NCBI GenBank assembly: GCA_905614375.1
Contig: CAJQSP010000069.1
Coordinates: 1-11,016 of the forward strand
Length of the DNA stretch: 11,016 nucleotides
Reading direction: 5' to 3'
Source of the DNA: an uncultured Dehalococcoidales bacterium
Lineage (GTDB): Bacteria; Chloroflexota; Dehalococcoidia; UBA1151; UBA1328
The first letter of the stretch is position 1; every line of letters starts with the position of its first letter. Positions 1 through 4,968 of this stretch are shown here, one piece after another. The position numbers were made by a program, and so were the translations under genes. The notes beneath the pieces are model-generated. The model was not told the DNA's origin. It did no database searches and saw only the letters and a list, made by a program, of their open reading frames with translations.

Positions 1-273
1 AAGGTAACTGCCGAGCAACGAGTGGTTGATAGCTTTAGCAACCTCATGGAACGTATCTACCGAAGCTGAGTCTTGCAGAAGCATAAAATCGGCGTCAGGA
101 CGAGTCCCTACCGTGCTGTAAGTGCGAATCTCGTCGCTTTCGGAATGAGTGCCGACTAGCTCAACAAATTCTTTCTTAGCCTTTTCACGCTCATCAGTAT
201 CCAGCCTGCGGAATTCGGAACTAAGCTTGAATAGAGTGATCTTTAGAAAATTATCGTACTCAATGTCTGGCAT
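1..273 (-). CDS. hemQ: Chlorite dismutase-family protein, probable coproheme decarboxylase HemQ/ChdC (N-terminal part, cut by window edge)
   Basis: A 91-codon open frame starts at ATG 273-271 and runs off the left edge without a stop, so only the N-terminal part is present. It begins MPDIEYDNFLKITLFKLSSE. I recognise the family's N-terminal pattern: a short beta strand with F-K-L, then F-R-R-L, an acidic helix (DEREKAKKEF, residues 27-36), and the signature stretch around residues 50-65 (R-T-Y-S-T-V-G-T-R-P-D-A-D-F-M). It continues to a Leu-Gly-Ser-Tyr-Leu end that matches the 'LGRYL' region of HemQ proteins. The family member widespread in monoderm-type bacteria and Chloroflexota decarboxylates coproheme to heme b in the cytoplasm. 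True chlorite dismutases are a minor branch, and the haem-binding His and catalytic residues lie in the missing C-terminal half, so the exact activity cannot be checked here. No clear Shine-Dalgarno is seen before the ATG. The gene is divergent from the next one. Confidence 0.8.
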   Translation of the reverse strand, partial: MPDIEYDNFLKITLFKLSSEFRRLDTDEREKAKKEFVELVGTHSESDEIRTYSTVGTRPDADFMLLQDSASVDTFHEVAKAINHSLLGSYL

Positions 274-301
274 ATATCTAGGTATTCAAAATTACTACTG
301 G

Positions 302-314
302 TTGCACTGTGCAA
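302..314. promoter_or_regulatory. 13-bp dyad TTGCAC-T-GTGCAA in the divergent spacer
   Basis: A perfect inverted repeat of 6 bp arms around a single central T lies in the 105-base spacer between the hemQ-like gene (start 273, minus) and the membrane-protein gene (start 379, plus). It is 28 bases upstream of the hemQ start and 64 bases upstream of the other. Size, symmetry and place fit a dimeric repressor operator, but I recognise no known regulator consensus. I see no convincing -35/-10 pair in this spacer on either strand. Confidence 0.3.
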
Positions 315-378
315 TGATTGCGGCAGATTGAGTTCGAGTATATCAACGCGACAACCTTCTAATAGGTAGTATTCACCA

Positions 379-918
379 ATGCCCGATAAGTCAAAATTCG
401 AACGTGAGATAGACGAGATTCTCGAAAAGACAGATGCTTATGACTCCATTAGCACCGGTGCCACCGATAAATCGCGCCAAGCAAGCAAGCCGAAAGCAGT
501 CGAGCTGTTTTCGGGCACAGACCCGAAACGCAGCCCGAGCAAGAAACGCTCACCGAGCATCAGCCTTAAACCCGGCAATCTAACAATCGCTGGTGTGGTG
601 ATTCTCGCCTTCGCAGCGTTCACTCCGGGGGCCCAAATTCCCATCGCACTAGTCGGCGTCGGATTATTTATGATCGGATATCTACTTTGGTTCCGATCCG
701 GTGCGAGCCAACTTGGCGGCTCCAGTTCCACTATAGGCGGCACTGGATTTTTCGGTCGCAACCGTTCGCATAAAAAGTCGGAATCACCTACACCTAAAGT
801 GAAGTACTGGCGCGGACGACGAATCGAACAAAATCCTAAATCGCATAAGTCACCTGACCCTAACGACCGGGGCAAGATAATCGACTTCCGGTCTTCAAAC
901 GACGACGATAAGTCATAA
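379..918 (+). CDS. Small two-helix membrane protein of unknown function
   Basis: A 179-residue protein with an ATG start; a weak AGGTAG lies nine bases upstream. Residues 1-60 are polar and probably disordered, with an acidic first part (FEREIDEILEK, residues 7-17) and a basic Ser/Lys/Arg/Pro part (50-61). Two hydrophobic segments follow (about 67-83 and 87-105), separated by a short Pro-Gly turn, making a helical hairpin with both tails probably cytoplasmic. A Gly/Ser-rich linker (about 108-127) leads to a basic tail with a K-Y-W-R-G-R-R motif (142-148) and an acidic end. I do not recognise a named family. The similar-length reading frame on the opposite strand (438-923) is rejected because this strand gives coherent membrane topology and low-complexity tails. 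The gene ends before a strong terminator, so it is probably a single-gene transcript. Function unknown. Confidence 0.75.
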   Translation: MPDKSKFEREIDEILEKTDAYDSISTGATDKSRQASKPKAVELFSGTDPKRSPSKKRSPSISLKPGNLTIAGVVILAFAAFTPGAQIPIALVGVGLFMIGYLLWFRSGASQLGGSSSTIGGTGFFGRNRSHKKSESPTPKVKYWRGRRIEQNPKSHKSPDPNDRGKIIDFRSSNDDDKS

Positions 919-972
919 CCCACCGCCTATGCCTTAGGTCTGAATCAACCCTACGCACTACCTCGTTAAACC

Positions 973-1009
973 AAAAGGGCGACCGCATCAATGCAGACGC
1001 CCTTTTTTT
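973..1009 (+). terminator. Rho-independent terminator between convergent genes
   Basis: A 9-bp perfect stem (AAAAGGGCG at 973-981 with CGCCCTTTT at 998-1006) encloses a 16-base loop that can itself pair GCA/TGC. The right arm runs into seven T on the plus strand (1003-1009). On the minus strand the tail is only four T. It therefore best terminates the 379-918 gene and may also end the siroheme reductase transcript arriving from the other side. Confidence 0.85.
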
Positions 1010-1045
1010 ATTGCCTCGGAACCTAGGTGAAGGAATGTTTGCAGA

Positions 1046-2836
1046 TTAAACTGCGCACTCACCCTCACCACGCTCCAGCTTGTAGACCACGGTCTTGCCC
1101 CAGTCCATGTAGTTCTGAATATTGCCACGGTCTAGCGGGCCGAGCTCCGCCTTGAGCTTTTTAAATTTCTCTTCGAACTCGTCAACACCATAACGGTCGA
1201 TAAATTCAGCAAACTCTTCGCCGACATTGCGCTTAGCAAGATAGGTATCGAGAACTGTCTTCAACGCAGCGGGAGCCTGTTTAGCCGGAATACGAGCCTT
1301 CACCCGCGCCCCAATCTTCAAACCGGCTTCCTCGTTCGAACGTCCACCAAGGAACAGTTCGTATGCTGGTGCCTGTCCGCCAGGTCCCTTCACTACAGCA
1401 CCGTGGAAACCGATGCTTGCAATGTGGTGCTGACCACAAGAGTTGGGGCAACCACTTGCCTTGATGTGCATCTTCTCAACCAGTGGGTCGAGATCACCCA
1501 TACCGTCGAGAGTCTCACCGAGAGCCTTGTTCAGGCCCATCGAAGAAGTAATACCCAATTTGCAAGAATCTGTGCCCGGGCAGGTCACAACGTCACGAAT
1601 AGTCTCTCGACCAGCCGCGCTGAAACCAACAACGCCAAGAGCCTGATAAATGTCATACAGAGATTCGTTTCGCACCCAGCGATACACAAGGTTCTGCTGT
1701 TGGTCGATTCGTGCTCTGCCGCCAGCAAACTTGCGAGCTACATCAGCAAGCTGCGACCACTGGTTAGCGTAAACATCGCCACGTTCAACTCGAACGAAAA
1801 CCACGCTGAAACCATCTTGCCGCTGCGCCTCAACGTTAGTTCGCTTCCAGTAAGCGTAAGCAGCATCATCGGCAGGTTCCGGAGTAGCGCCAGAATCCAC
1901 TGTAGGTGCATCGCCCTCTTCATCGTCGACAAACATGAGTGAATCCAGGTCGATCTCTTTCTTGGCCCAGTCACCTTCAAGCTCTTCATCAATCATTTCA
2001 CGGAACTTGTCGATACCGAGTCGAGCGATAGTGAACTTGATTCGAGCCTTTGCAATGCTCTTTCGTTCTTCATTTTGTCGGTTGAAGACTCGAAGTACAG
2101 CTTCACAGTTTTTGATTAGATCTCCCGCAGGAACGAATTCACGAAGAGTCTTCGCCATCATCGCATTGGTAGAAAGACCACCACCAACAACGATCTTGAA
2201 TCCTCTAACGCCATCTCGAACACGAGCAACCATACCCACATCGTGCATCAGCACCATCGCTTCGTCTTTTTCCGAACCCGAAAACGCAACCTTCGATTTC
2301 CGCGGCATGTTCTGGGTGGTTGGGTGTCGAAGGAAGTAACGTGCGTACGCGGCAGCGTACGCAGTCACATCAAATGCCTCGTCTTTCGAAACGCCGGCAG
2401 TTGGTGCAGCCACAACGTTACGAACCACGTTTCCACAGGCTTCTCGAGTCGACATACCAGCATCGCCTAAAGTACGAAGCAGATCGGTCGTATCCCCAAG
2501 TGGAACGTGATGATACTGAACATTCTCACGAGTCGTGAAGTGACCCTTTTTCAGCGGAGCGTACTTTTCAGCGATTTCACCGAGAACATCCATCTGATCT
2601 GCGGTAACCCCTCCAAAAGGCAACTTCACGCGAATCATCTGGGCATCGGGTTGACGTTGACCGTACACACCCTGACGCAGTCGAAACCTGAGGAACTCGA
2701 TCTCATCCTTCTCACCAGATTGGAACAGCTTCACCTGATCTTCGAAATTGGAGATCTCGGGACCATCAATTTTCAACACATGTGCATTGTTCTGGTTCGG
2801 AACCCAGTCTTTCGTATCAACTCTTCCAGTGGTCAC
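1046..2836 (-). CDS. sir: Siroheme/4Fe-4S sulfite (or nitrite) reductase, ferredoxin type; probably assimilatory sulfite reductase
   Basis: A 596-residue cytoplasmic enzyme that would reduce sulfite to sulfide, or nitrite to ammonia, by six electrons from ferredoxin. Two ferredoxin-like half domains are followed by siroheme/cluster domains. Siroheme-contact motifs T-T-R-E-N (101-105) and A-C-G-N-V-V-R-N (133-140) are present. The cluster and siroheme ligands are C419-x5-C425 (CPGTDSC) and C463-x3-C467 (CPNSC). The H-P-x-x-x-x-x-P-R-K stretch (171-180) and an end in G-E-C-A-V are family hallmarks. An acidic linker (about 303-325) joins the halves. Length is normal. The start is GTG 2836-2834, with AGAGGG eight bases upstream. 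Sequence alone leaves sulfite and nitrite ambiguous. The poly-cysteine attenuator leader just upstream favours sulfite reduction for cysteine synthesis. The gene stands alone, with no electron-transfer or siroheme gene adjacent in this window. Confidence 0.9.
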   Translation of the reverse strand: MTTGRVDTKDWVPNQNNAHVLKIDGPEISNFEDQVKLFQSGEKDEIEFLRFRLRQGVYGQRQPDAQMIRVKLPFGGVTADQMDVLGEIAEKYAPLKKGHFTTRENVQYHHVPLGDTTDLLRTLGDAGMSTREACGNVVRNVVAAPTAGVSKDEAFDVTAYAAAYARYFLRHPTTQNMPRKSKVAFSGSEKDEAMVLMHDVGMVARVRDGVRGFKIVVGGGLSTNAMMAKTLREFVPAGDLIKNCEAVLRVFNRQNEERKSIAKARIKFTIARLGIDKFREMIDEELEGDWAKKEIDLDSLMFVDDEEGDAPTVDSGATPEPADDAAYAYWKRTNVEAQRQDGFSVVFVRVERGDVYANQWSQLADVARKFAGGRARIDQQQNLVYRWVRNESLYDIYQALGVVGFSAAGRETIRDVVTCPGTDSCKLGITSSMGLNKALGETLDGMGDLDPLVEKMHIKASGCPNSCGQHHIASIGFHGAVVKGPGGQAPAYELFLGGRSNEEAGLKIGARVKARIPAKQAPAALKTVLDTYLAKRNVGEEFAEFIDRYGVDEFEEKFKKLKAELGPLDRGNIQNYMDWGKTVVYKLERGEGECAV

Positions 2837-2844
2837 TGTTCAAG

Positions 2845-2850
2845 CCCTCT
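2845..2850 (-). promoter_or_regulatory. Ribosome binding site that sets the GTG start of sir
   Basis: On the minus strand AGAGGG lies eight bases before GTG (2836-2834). This is the only good Shine-Dalgarno near the 5' end of the reading frame and supports the non-ATG start. Confidence 0.7.
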
Positions 2851-2859
2851 TTCATTCCG

Positions 2860-2873
2860 AGTGCATACGCACT
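2860..2873. promoter_or_regulatory. Dyad AGTGC-ATAC-GCACT between the second terminator and the sir RBS
   Basis: A 5-bp perfect inverted repeat with a 4-base gap lies 9 bases upstream of the sir Shine-Dalgarno. In RNA it would make a small hairpin beside the ribosome site; in DNA it could be an operator half-pair. The 8-mer CATACGCA within it recurs at 3110-3117 in the same intergenic gap. No known regulator is recognised. Confidence 0.25.
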
Positions 2874-2898
2874 TCCGAAAACTCGTAAAAAATCCAAT

Positions 2899-2932
2899 AA
2901 AAAAAACCCTGCCAATTTACTTTGGCAGGGTT
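2899..2932 (-). terminator. Leader terminator T2 upstream of sir
   Basis: On the minus strand a perfect 11-bp stem (2932-2922 with 2915-2905; arms AACCCTGCCAA and TTGGCAGGGTT) with a 6-base loop runs into eight consecutive T (2906-2899). It is a textbook intrinsic terminator pointing towards sir, yet no annotated gene lies upstream on that strand other than the 14-codon leader. It therefore interrupts the sir leader and is best read as the second, tighter barrier of an attenuator. On the plus strand the tail is poor. Confidence 0.85.
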
Positions 2933-2963
2933 AAATTTTCACACGCAAAAAAGACCGCCCCGC
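2925..2963 (-). promoter_or_regulatory. Possible antiterminator pairing between T1 right arm and T2 left arm
   Basis: On the minus strand GCGGGG (2963-2958), which is part of the right arm of T1, can pair with CCCTGC (2930-2925), which is part of the left arm of T2. This gives six pairs, one of them G-U. Forming it would break both terminators at once, as expected if a ribosome stalled on the leader cysteine codons hides the T1 left arm. The pairing is short, so this is inference. Confidence 0.4.
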
Positions 2964-2975
2964 TTAGCGACCGGT
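2947..2975 (-). terminator. Leader terminator T1 overlapping the end of the poly-Cys leader ORF
   Basis: On the minus strand ACCG-g-TCGC / TAA loop / GCGG-gg-CGGT forms two 4-bp stem parts with a small internal loop, followed by C and six T (2952-2947). The left arm begins at the base directly after the third leader cysteine codon, and the three loop bases are the leader stop codon TAA. A ribosome paused on the cysteine codons would therefore cover the left arm. Confidence 0.7.
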
Positions 2976-3008
2976 ACAACAGCAAACGTGTAACGAATAA
3001 ATATTCAT
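2964..3008 (-). CDS. Poly-cysteine leader peptide (14 aa), cysteine attenuator of sir
   Basis: A short minus-strand ORF, ATG 3008-3006 to TAA 2966-2964, encodes MNIYSLHVCCCTGR. Codons 9-11 are TGC TGT TGT (2984-2976). An in-frame stop lies six codons upstream, and the ATG is the only usual start codon between that stop and the cysteines. Three adjacent cysteine codons in a 14-codon ORF, ending inside a terminator hairpin 127 bases before a siroheme reductase gene, match the logic of amino-acid leader peptides: low Cys-tRNA stalls the ribosome, T1 cannot fold, and transcription continues into sir. Cysteine-rich leader ORFs with this role have been described in mycobacteria. No clear Shine-Dalgarno is seen, so initiation may be weak or close to leaderless. 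The peptide itself probably has no other function. Confidence 0.75.
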   Translation of the reverse strand: MNIYSLHVCCCTGR

Positions 3009-3038
3009 AACTACTAAGTGATGTTAGCACTCATTCAC

Positions 3039-3066
3039 AAGATATTGGGGCGATTCGAAATACCAA
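3039..3066 (-). promoter_or_regulatory. Candidate promoter for the sir leader transcript
   Basis: On the minus strand TTGGTA (3066-3061) and TATCTT (3044-3039) are separated by 16 bases, each matching four of six bases of the housekeeping consensus. Transcription would start near 3033, about 25 bases before the leader ATG. A weaker alternative is TTGTGA (3040-3035), with a poor -10 next to the leader start, which would give an almost leaderless transcript. Confidence 0.3.
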
Positions 3067-3159
3067 ACCCCTATCGAGGCATCTTGCGCACTCTCGCCCA
3101 GACCTTCACCATACGCATGGTTATCCCCTGTGACCTATATCGACAAGGAGCTCTCTTAA
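3067..3159. other. Remainder of the 323-base gap, 5' flank of the aldolase-like gene
   Basis: The gap 2837-3159 holds the sir leader system in its left two thirds (2845-3066). In 3067-3144 I see no gene and no convincing plus-strand promoter. The only feature is CCAT-ACGC-ATGG at 3109-3120, a short imperfect dyad sharing CATACGCA with the dyad at 2860-2873. The plus-strand gene's ribosome site closes the gap. Confidence 0.4.
3145..3150 (+). promoter_or_regulatory. Ribosome binding site supporting the TTG start at 3160
   Basis: AAGGAG lies nine bases before TTG (3160-3162). It is the strongest Shine-Dalgarno match in this area and decides for the TTG start; the next in-frame ATG lies inside the first beta strand of the barrel. 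Confidence 0.75.
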
Positions 3160-4071
3160 TTGGCAAAAGATCGTAAATTAGACGGAATTCACTTCATGCT
3201 ACCAACTCCTTTCGATTCAAACGGCGAAGTCGACACAGCATCTTTTGGTCGACTTGTCGGCGAAGCACGAACAGCCAACTGCACCGGAGTCGTAACTTTG
3301 GGTGTCATGGGCGAAGCGCATCGCCTAACCGATGCGGAACGAGCCCCAATAATTGATGCAGTTGTAGCAGCAGCAGGAGATGATCTAACCGTTACCGTCG
3401 GGTCTAGTGCAGAAAGCGGGCATGCGCTTGCAACACGAGTACGCGACGCTCAATCATGCGGCGCTAATGCTGTAATGATTGCTCCTGCAAAAATGATGAA
3501 ACCTAACCTGTCAGCAACCTACGCGTACTATGCTGCAGCACAAGAAGTCACAAAAATTCCGATAGTCGTCCAAGATCTACCCGAACAAACTGGTGTCCAC
3601 TTCGATCCAGCGTTTATTGGCAAACTTCACTCCGAATTGCCCGACGCCAAATATCTGAAACTTGAAGACCCACCGACTCCTCAGAAAATTACTAGAGTCA
3701 TAGAAGCCACAAATGGAACGATGGGAATTTTCGGGGGACTCGGTGGAGCATTCCTTTTCGAAGAACTACGCCGTGGAGCCATCGGAACCATGACAGGTTT
3801 TGCCTACCCTGAAGTTCTTGTCGCAATTCACAAATACATGTCAAGCGGCGACCTAGAACTTGCGCGATCAATCTTCTATAAGTGGATCCCACTGATTCGA
3901 TACGAAAACTCTGCCGGCATCGGCCTCGCTATTCGAAAAGAAATCATGAAGAGACGAGGGTTCATCACAACAGCCGATATCCGACCACCAAGCCCGCCGA
4001 TTGACGATAAAACTCGTGAAGAACTAGACGACCTTATGAACTCGATGGATCTCAACGTCGAAAATCTGTAG
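3160..4071 (+). CDS. Dihydrodipicolinate synthase/N-acetylneuraminate lyase superfamily protein, substrate unknown
   Basis: A 303-residue TIM-barrel protein of normal family length, cytoplasmic, starting at TTG with a good RBS. The Schiff-base lysine is K167 in Y-L-K-L-E-D. The carboxylate-binding loop is L-G-V-M-G-E (47-52), where DapA has G-T-T-G-E, so both threonines are replaced. The strand that carries the catalytic tyrosine in DapA (L-Y-N-V-P) reads V-V-Q-D-L-P (136-141), with Q138 at the tyrosine position. E-D-P-P-T-P-Q-K-I (169-177) and G-G-L-G-G (192-196) are typical of a catabolic aldolase-like branch often labelled only 'dihydrodipicolinate synthase family'. It is therefore unlikely to be the lysine enzyme DapA; a retro-aldol or dehydratase role on a sugar acid or keto acid is possible. 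No lysine or sugar genes adjoin it. It lies 99 bases before the zinc-ribbon gene on the same strand. Confidence 0.85.
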   Translation: MAKDRKLDGIHFMLPTPFDSNGEVDTASFGRLVGEARTANCTGVVTLGVMGEAHRLTDAERAPIIDAVVAAAGDDLTVTVGSSAESGHALATRVRDAQSCGANAVMIAPAKMMKPNLSATYAYYAAAQEVTKIPIVVQDLPEQTGVHFDPAFIGKLHSELPDAKYLKLEDPPTPQKITRVIEATNGTMGIFGGLGGAFLFEELRRGAIGTMTGFAYPEVLVAIHKYMSSGDLELARSIFYKWIPLIRYENSAGIGLAIRKEIMKRRGFITTADIRPPSPPIDDKTREELDDLMNSMDLNVENL

Positions 4072-4170
4072 AACCAAGCGAATAACGTTGACGTATTCAG
4101 GCCAATACACGACGATGAATCGACGACGCGTAGCGACAGCTTTGAAGAACATCTCTAAACTTATGAACGC
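4072..4170 (+). other. Spacer with inverted repeat GTATT-CAGGCC-AATAC
   Basis: This 99-base gap has no terminator for the upstream gene. TTGACG (4088-4093) is a good -35-like hexamer, but no -10 lies at the right distance. Overlapping it is a 5-bp inverted repeat (4093-4097 with 4104-4108). The two flanking genes may be cotranscribed. Confidence 0.25.
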
Positions 4171-4968
4171 ATGACAGATCAAACTGAACAATCTAACGCT
4201 AGCAATCGACACTTCTGCGCTCACTGTGGCACGGAAAACAATAAGGGTGGCTACGCCTGCAATCGTTGCGGCGAACGGTTGATCGAAGTTACAAACGAGT
4301 CGAGCCCTCCTTCAGGTCTCAACTCTTGTGCAAGATGCGGTGGTACCAATAACACTCGCGGAGTCTATTGCTGGGTGTGTGGGTCTGAAATGAAGGACGC
4401 CGTACGAATCGCTCCAAAGGCACAACCTGAACTACAGGTTCCCTCTGCAGCATCGCCGCGTACCTATCGACCTGACCTAAACCCTGTTTCGACACCTTCC
4501 ACTAAGCCGAATATCGATGGCCCAGTTCAACAACCGGACCTACGAGGTGCAGTCCCAGAGGCAGAGCATAACAAGCATGCTGCACCGATGAACCCGTTTG
4601 GTCACGCTGACTCAACAACGCCAAATTCTTCAGGCACCCGCGATGGCGAAATACCTCGTGAAATCAAGAAATGGAACTGGGCGGCATTCCTAATGCCCGC
4701 AGTCTGGGGACTTTTCTCAGGAGTGCCCTATACGGTTATCCTTTTCGGCGCAGCGTTCCTACCACCCAAGGTTCAGCTTGTAGTCATGGTGGTAGCGAGC
4801 ATATATCTCGGTGCCAAAGGAAACGAACACGCCTGGCGTGGCAAGAAATGGCGCTCAACAGAGCACTTCAAAGCATTCCAGAAACAATGGACATCTTGGG
4901 CAGTTAAACTAACAGTAGCAGTGATAGCCCTACTATTTCTCTACGTTCTGTTTACCGCCGGAGCTTAG
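4171..4968 (+). CDS. Double zinc-ribbon, DUF2628-like membrane protein
   Basis: A 265-residue protein. The N-terminus holds two zinc ribbons: C16-x2-C19 with C30-x2-C33, and C53-x2-C56 with C67-x2-C70, each in a C-x-x-C-G-type knuckle. A Pro/Ser-rich linker (about 80-160) follows. The C-terminal part begins W-N-W-A-A-F-L-M-P-A-V-W-G-L-F (168-182), which resembles the DUF2628 motif, and has hydrophobic segments at about 171-195, 200-214 and 245-263. Between the last two lies G-N-E-H-A-W (217-222) and a basic loop. The ribbons are expected in the cytoplasm. The role is unknown; similar architectures are usually annotated as zinc-ribbon membrane proteins. No good Shine-Dalgarno precedes the ATG. 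It meets the acetyltransferase gene tail to tail, with stop codons overlapping by four bases and no room for a terminator between them. Confidence 0.8.
   Translation: MTDQTEQSNASNRHFCAHCGTENNKGGYACNRCGERLIEVTNESSPPSGLNSCARCGGTNNTRGVYCWVCGSEMKDAVRIAPKAQPELQVPSAASPRTYRPDLNPVSTPSTKPNIDGPVQQPDLRGAVPEAEHNKHAAPMNPFGHADSTTPNSSGTRDGEIPREIKKWNWAAFLMPAVWGLFSGVPYTVILFGAAFLPPKVQLVVMVVASIYLGAKGNEHAWRGKKWRSTEHFKAFQKQWTSWAVKLTVAVIALLFLYVLFTAGA

Noticed and set aside
1..273. Functional chlorite dismutase (perchlorate respiration)
   Set aside because: The family name misleads: most bacterial members are coproheme decarboxylases, there are no perchlorate genes nearby, and the diagnostic C-terminal half is missing.
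438..923. 161-codon minus-strand frame opposite the 379-918 gene
   Set aside because: Its protein shows no membrane or domain logic, while the plus-strand frame gives two clean helices, charged tails and a following terminator in the right direction.
1403..1942. 179-codon plus-strand frame inside the sir gene
   Set aside because: It lies entirely antisense to a strongly conserved enzyme region that includes the iron-sulfur cysteines; it is a shadow of that coding sequence.
2507..3010. 167-codon plus-strand frame crossing the 5' end of sir and its leader
   Set aside because: It is antisense to the sir N-terminus and runs through both terminator hairpins and the poly-Cys leader, with no domain logic or ribosome site.
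3024..3032. TTAGCACTC, one arm of a CIRCE (HrcA) operator
   Set aside because: The second arm GAGTGCTAA is missing at the required nine-base distance, and no heat-shock gene follows. A half-site is expected by chance, and this one lies in the leader of the sir attenuator.
3045..3066. TTCGAAT-like T-loop sequence on the minus strand, hinting at a tRNA
   Set aside because: The flanking five bases on each side do not pair, and no acceptor, D or anticodon arm can be built around it.
3160..4071. DapA, the lysine-pathway dihydrodipicolinate synthase
   Set aside because: The catalytic tyrosine and the threonine pair of the substrate loop are replaced, and no dapB or asd gene adjoins.
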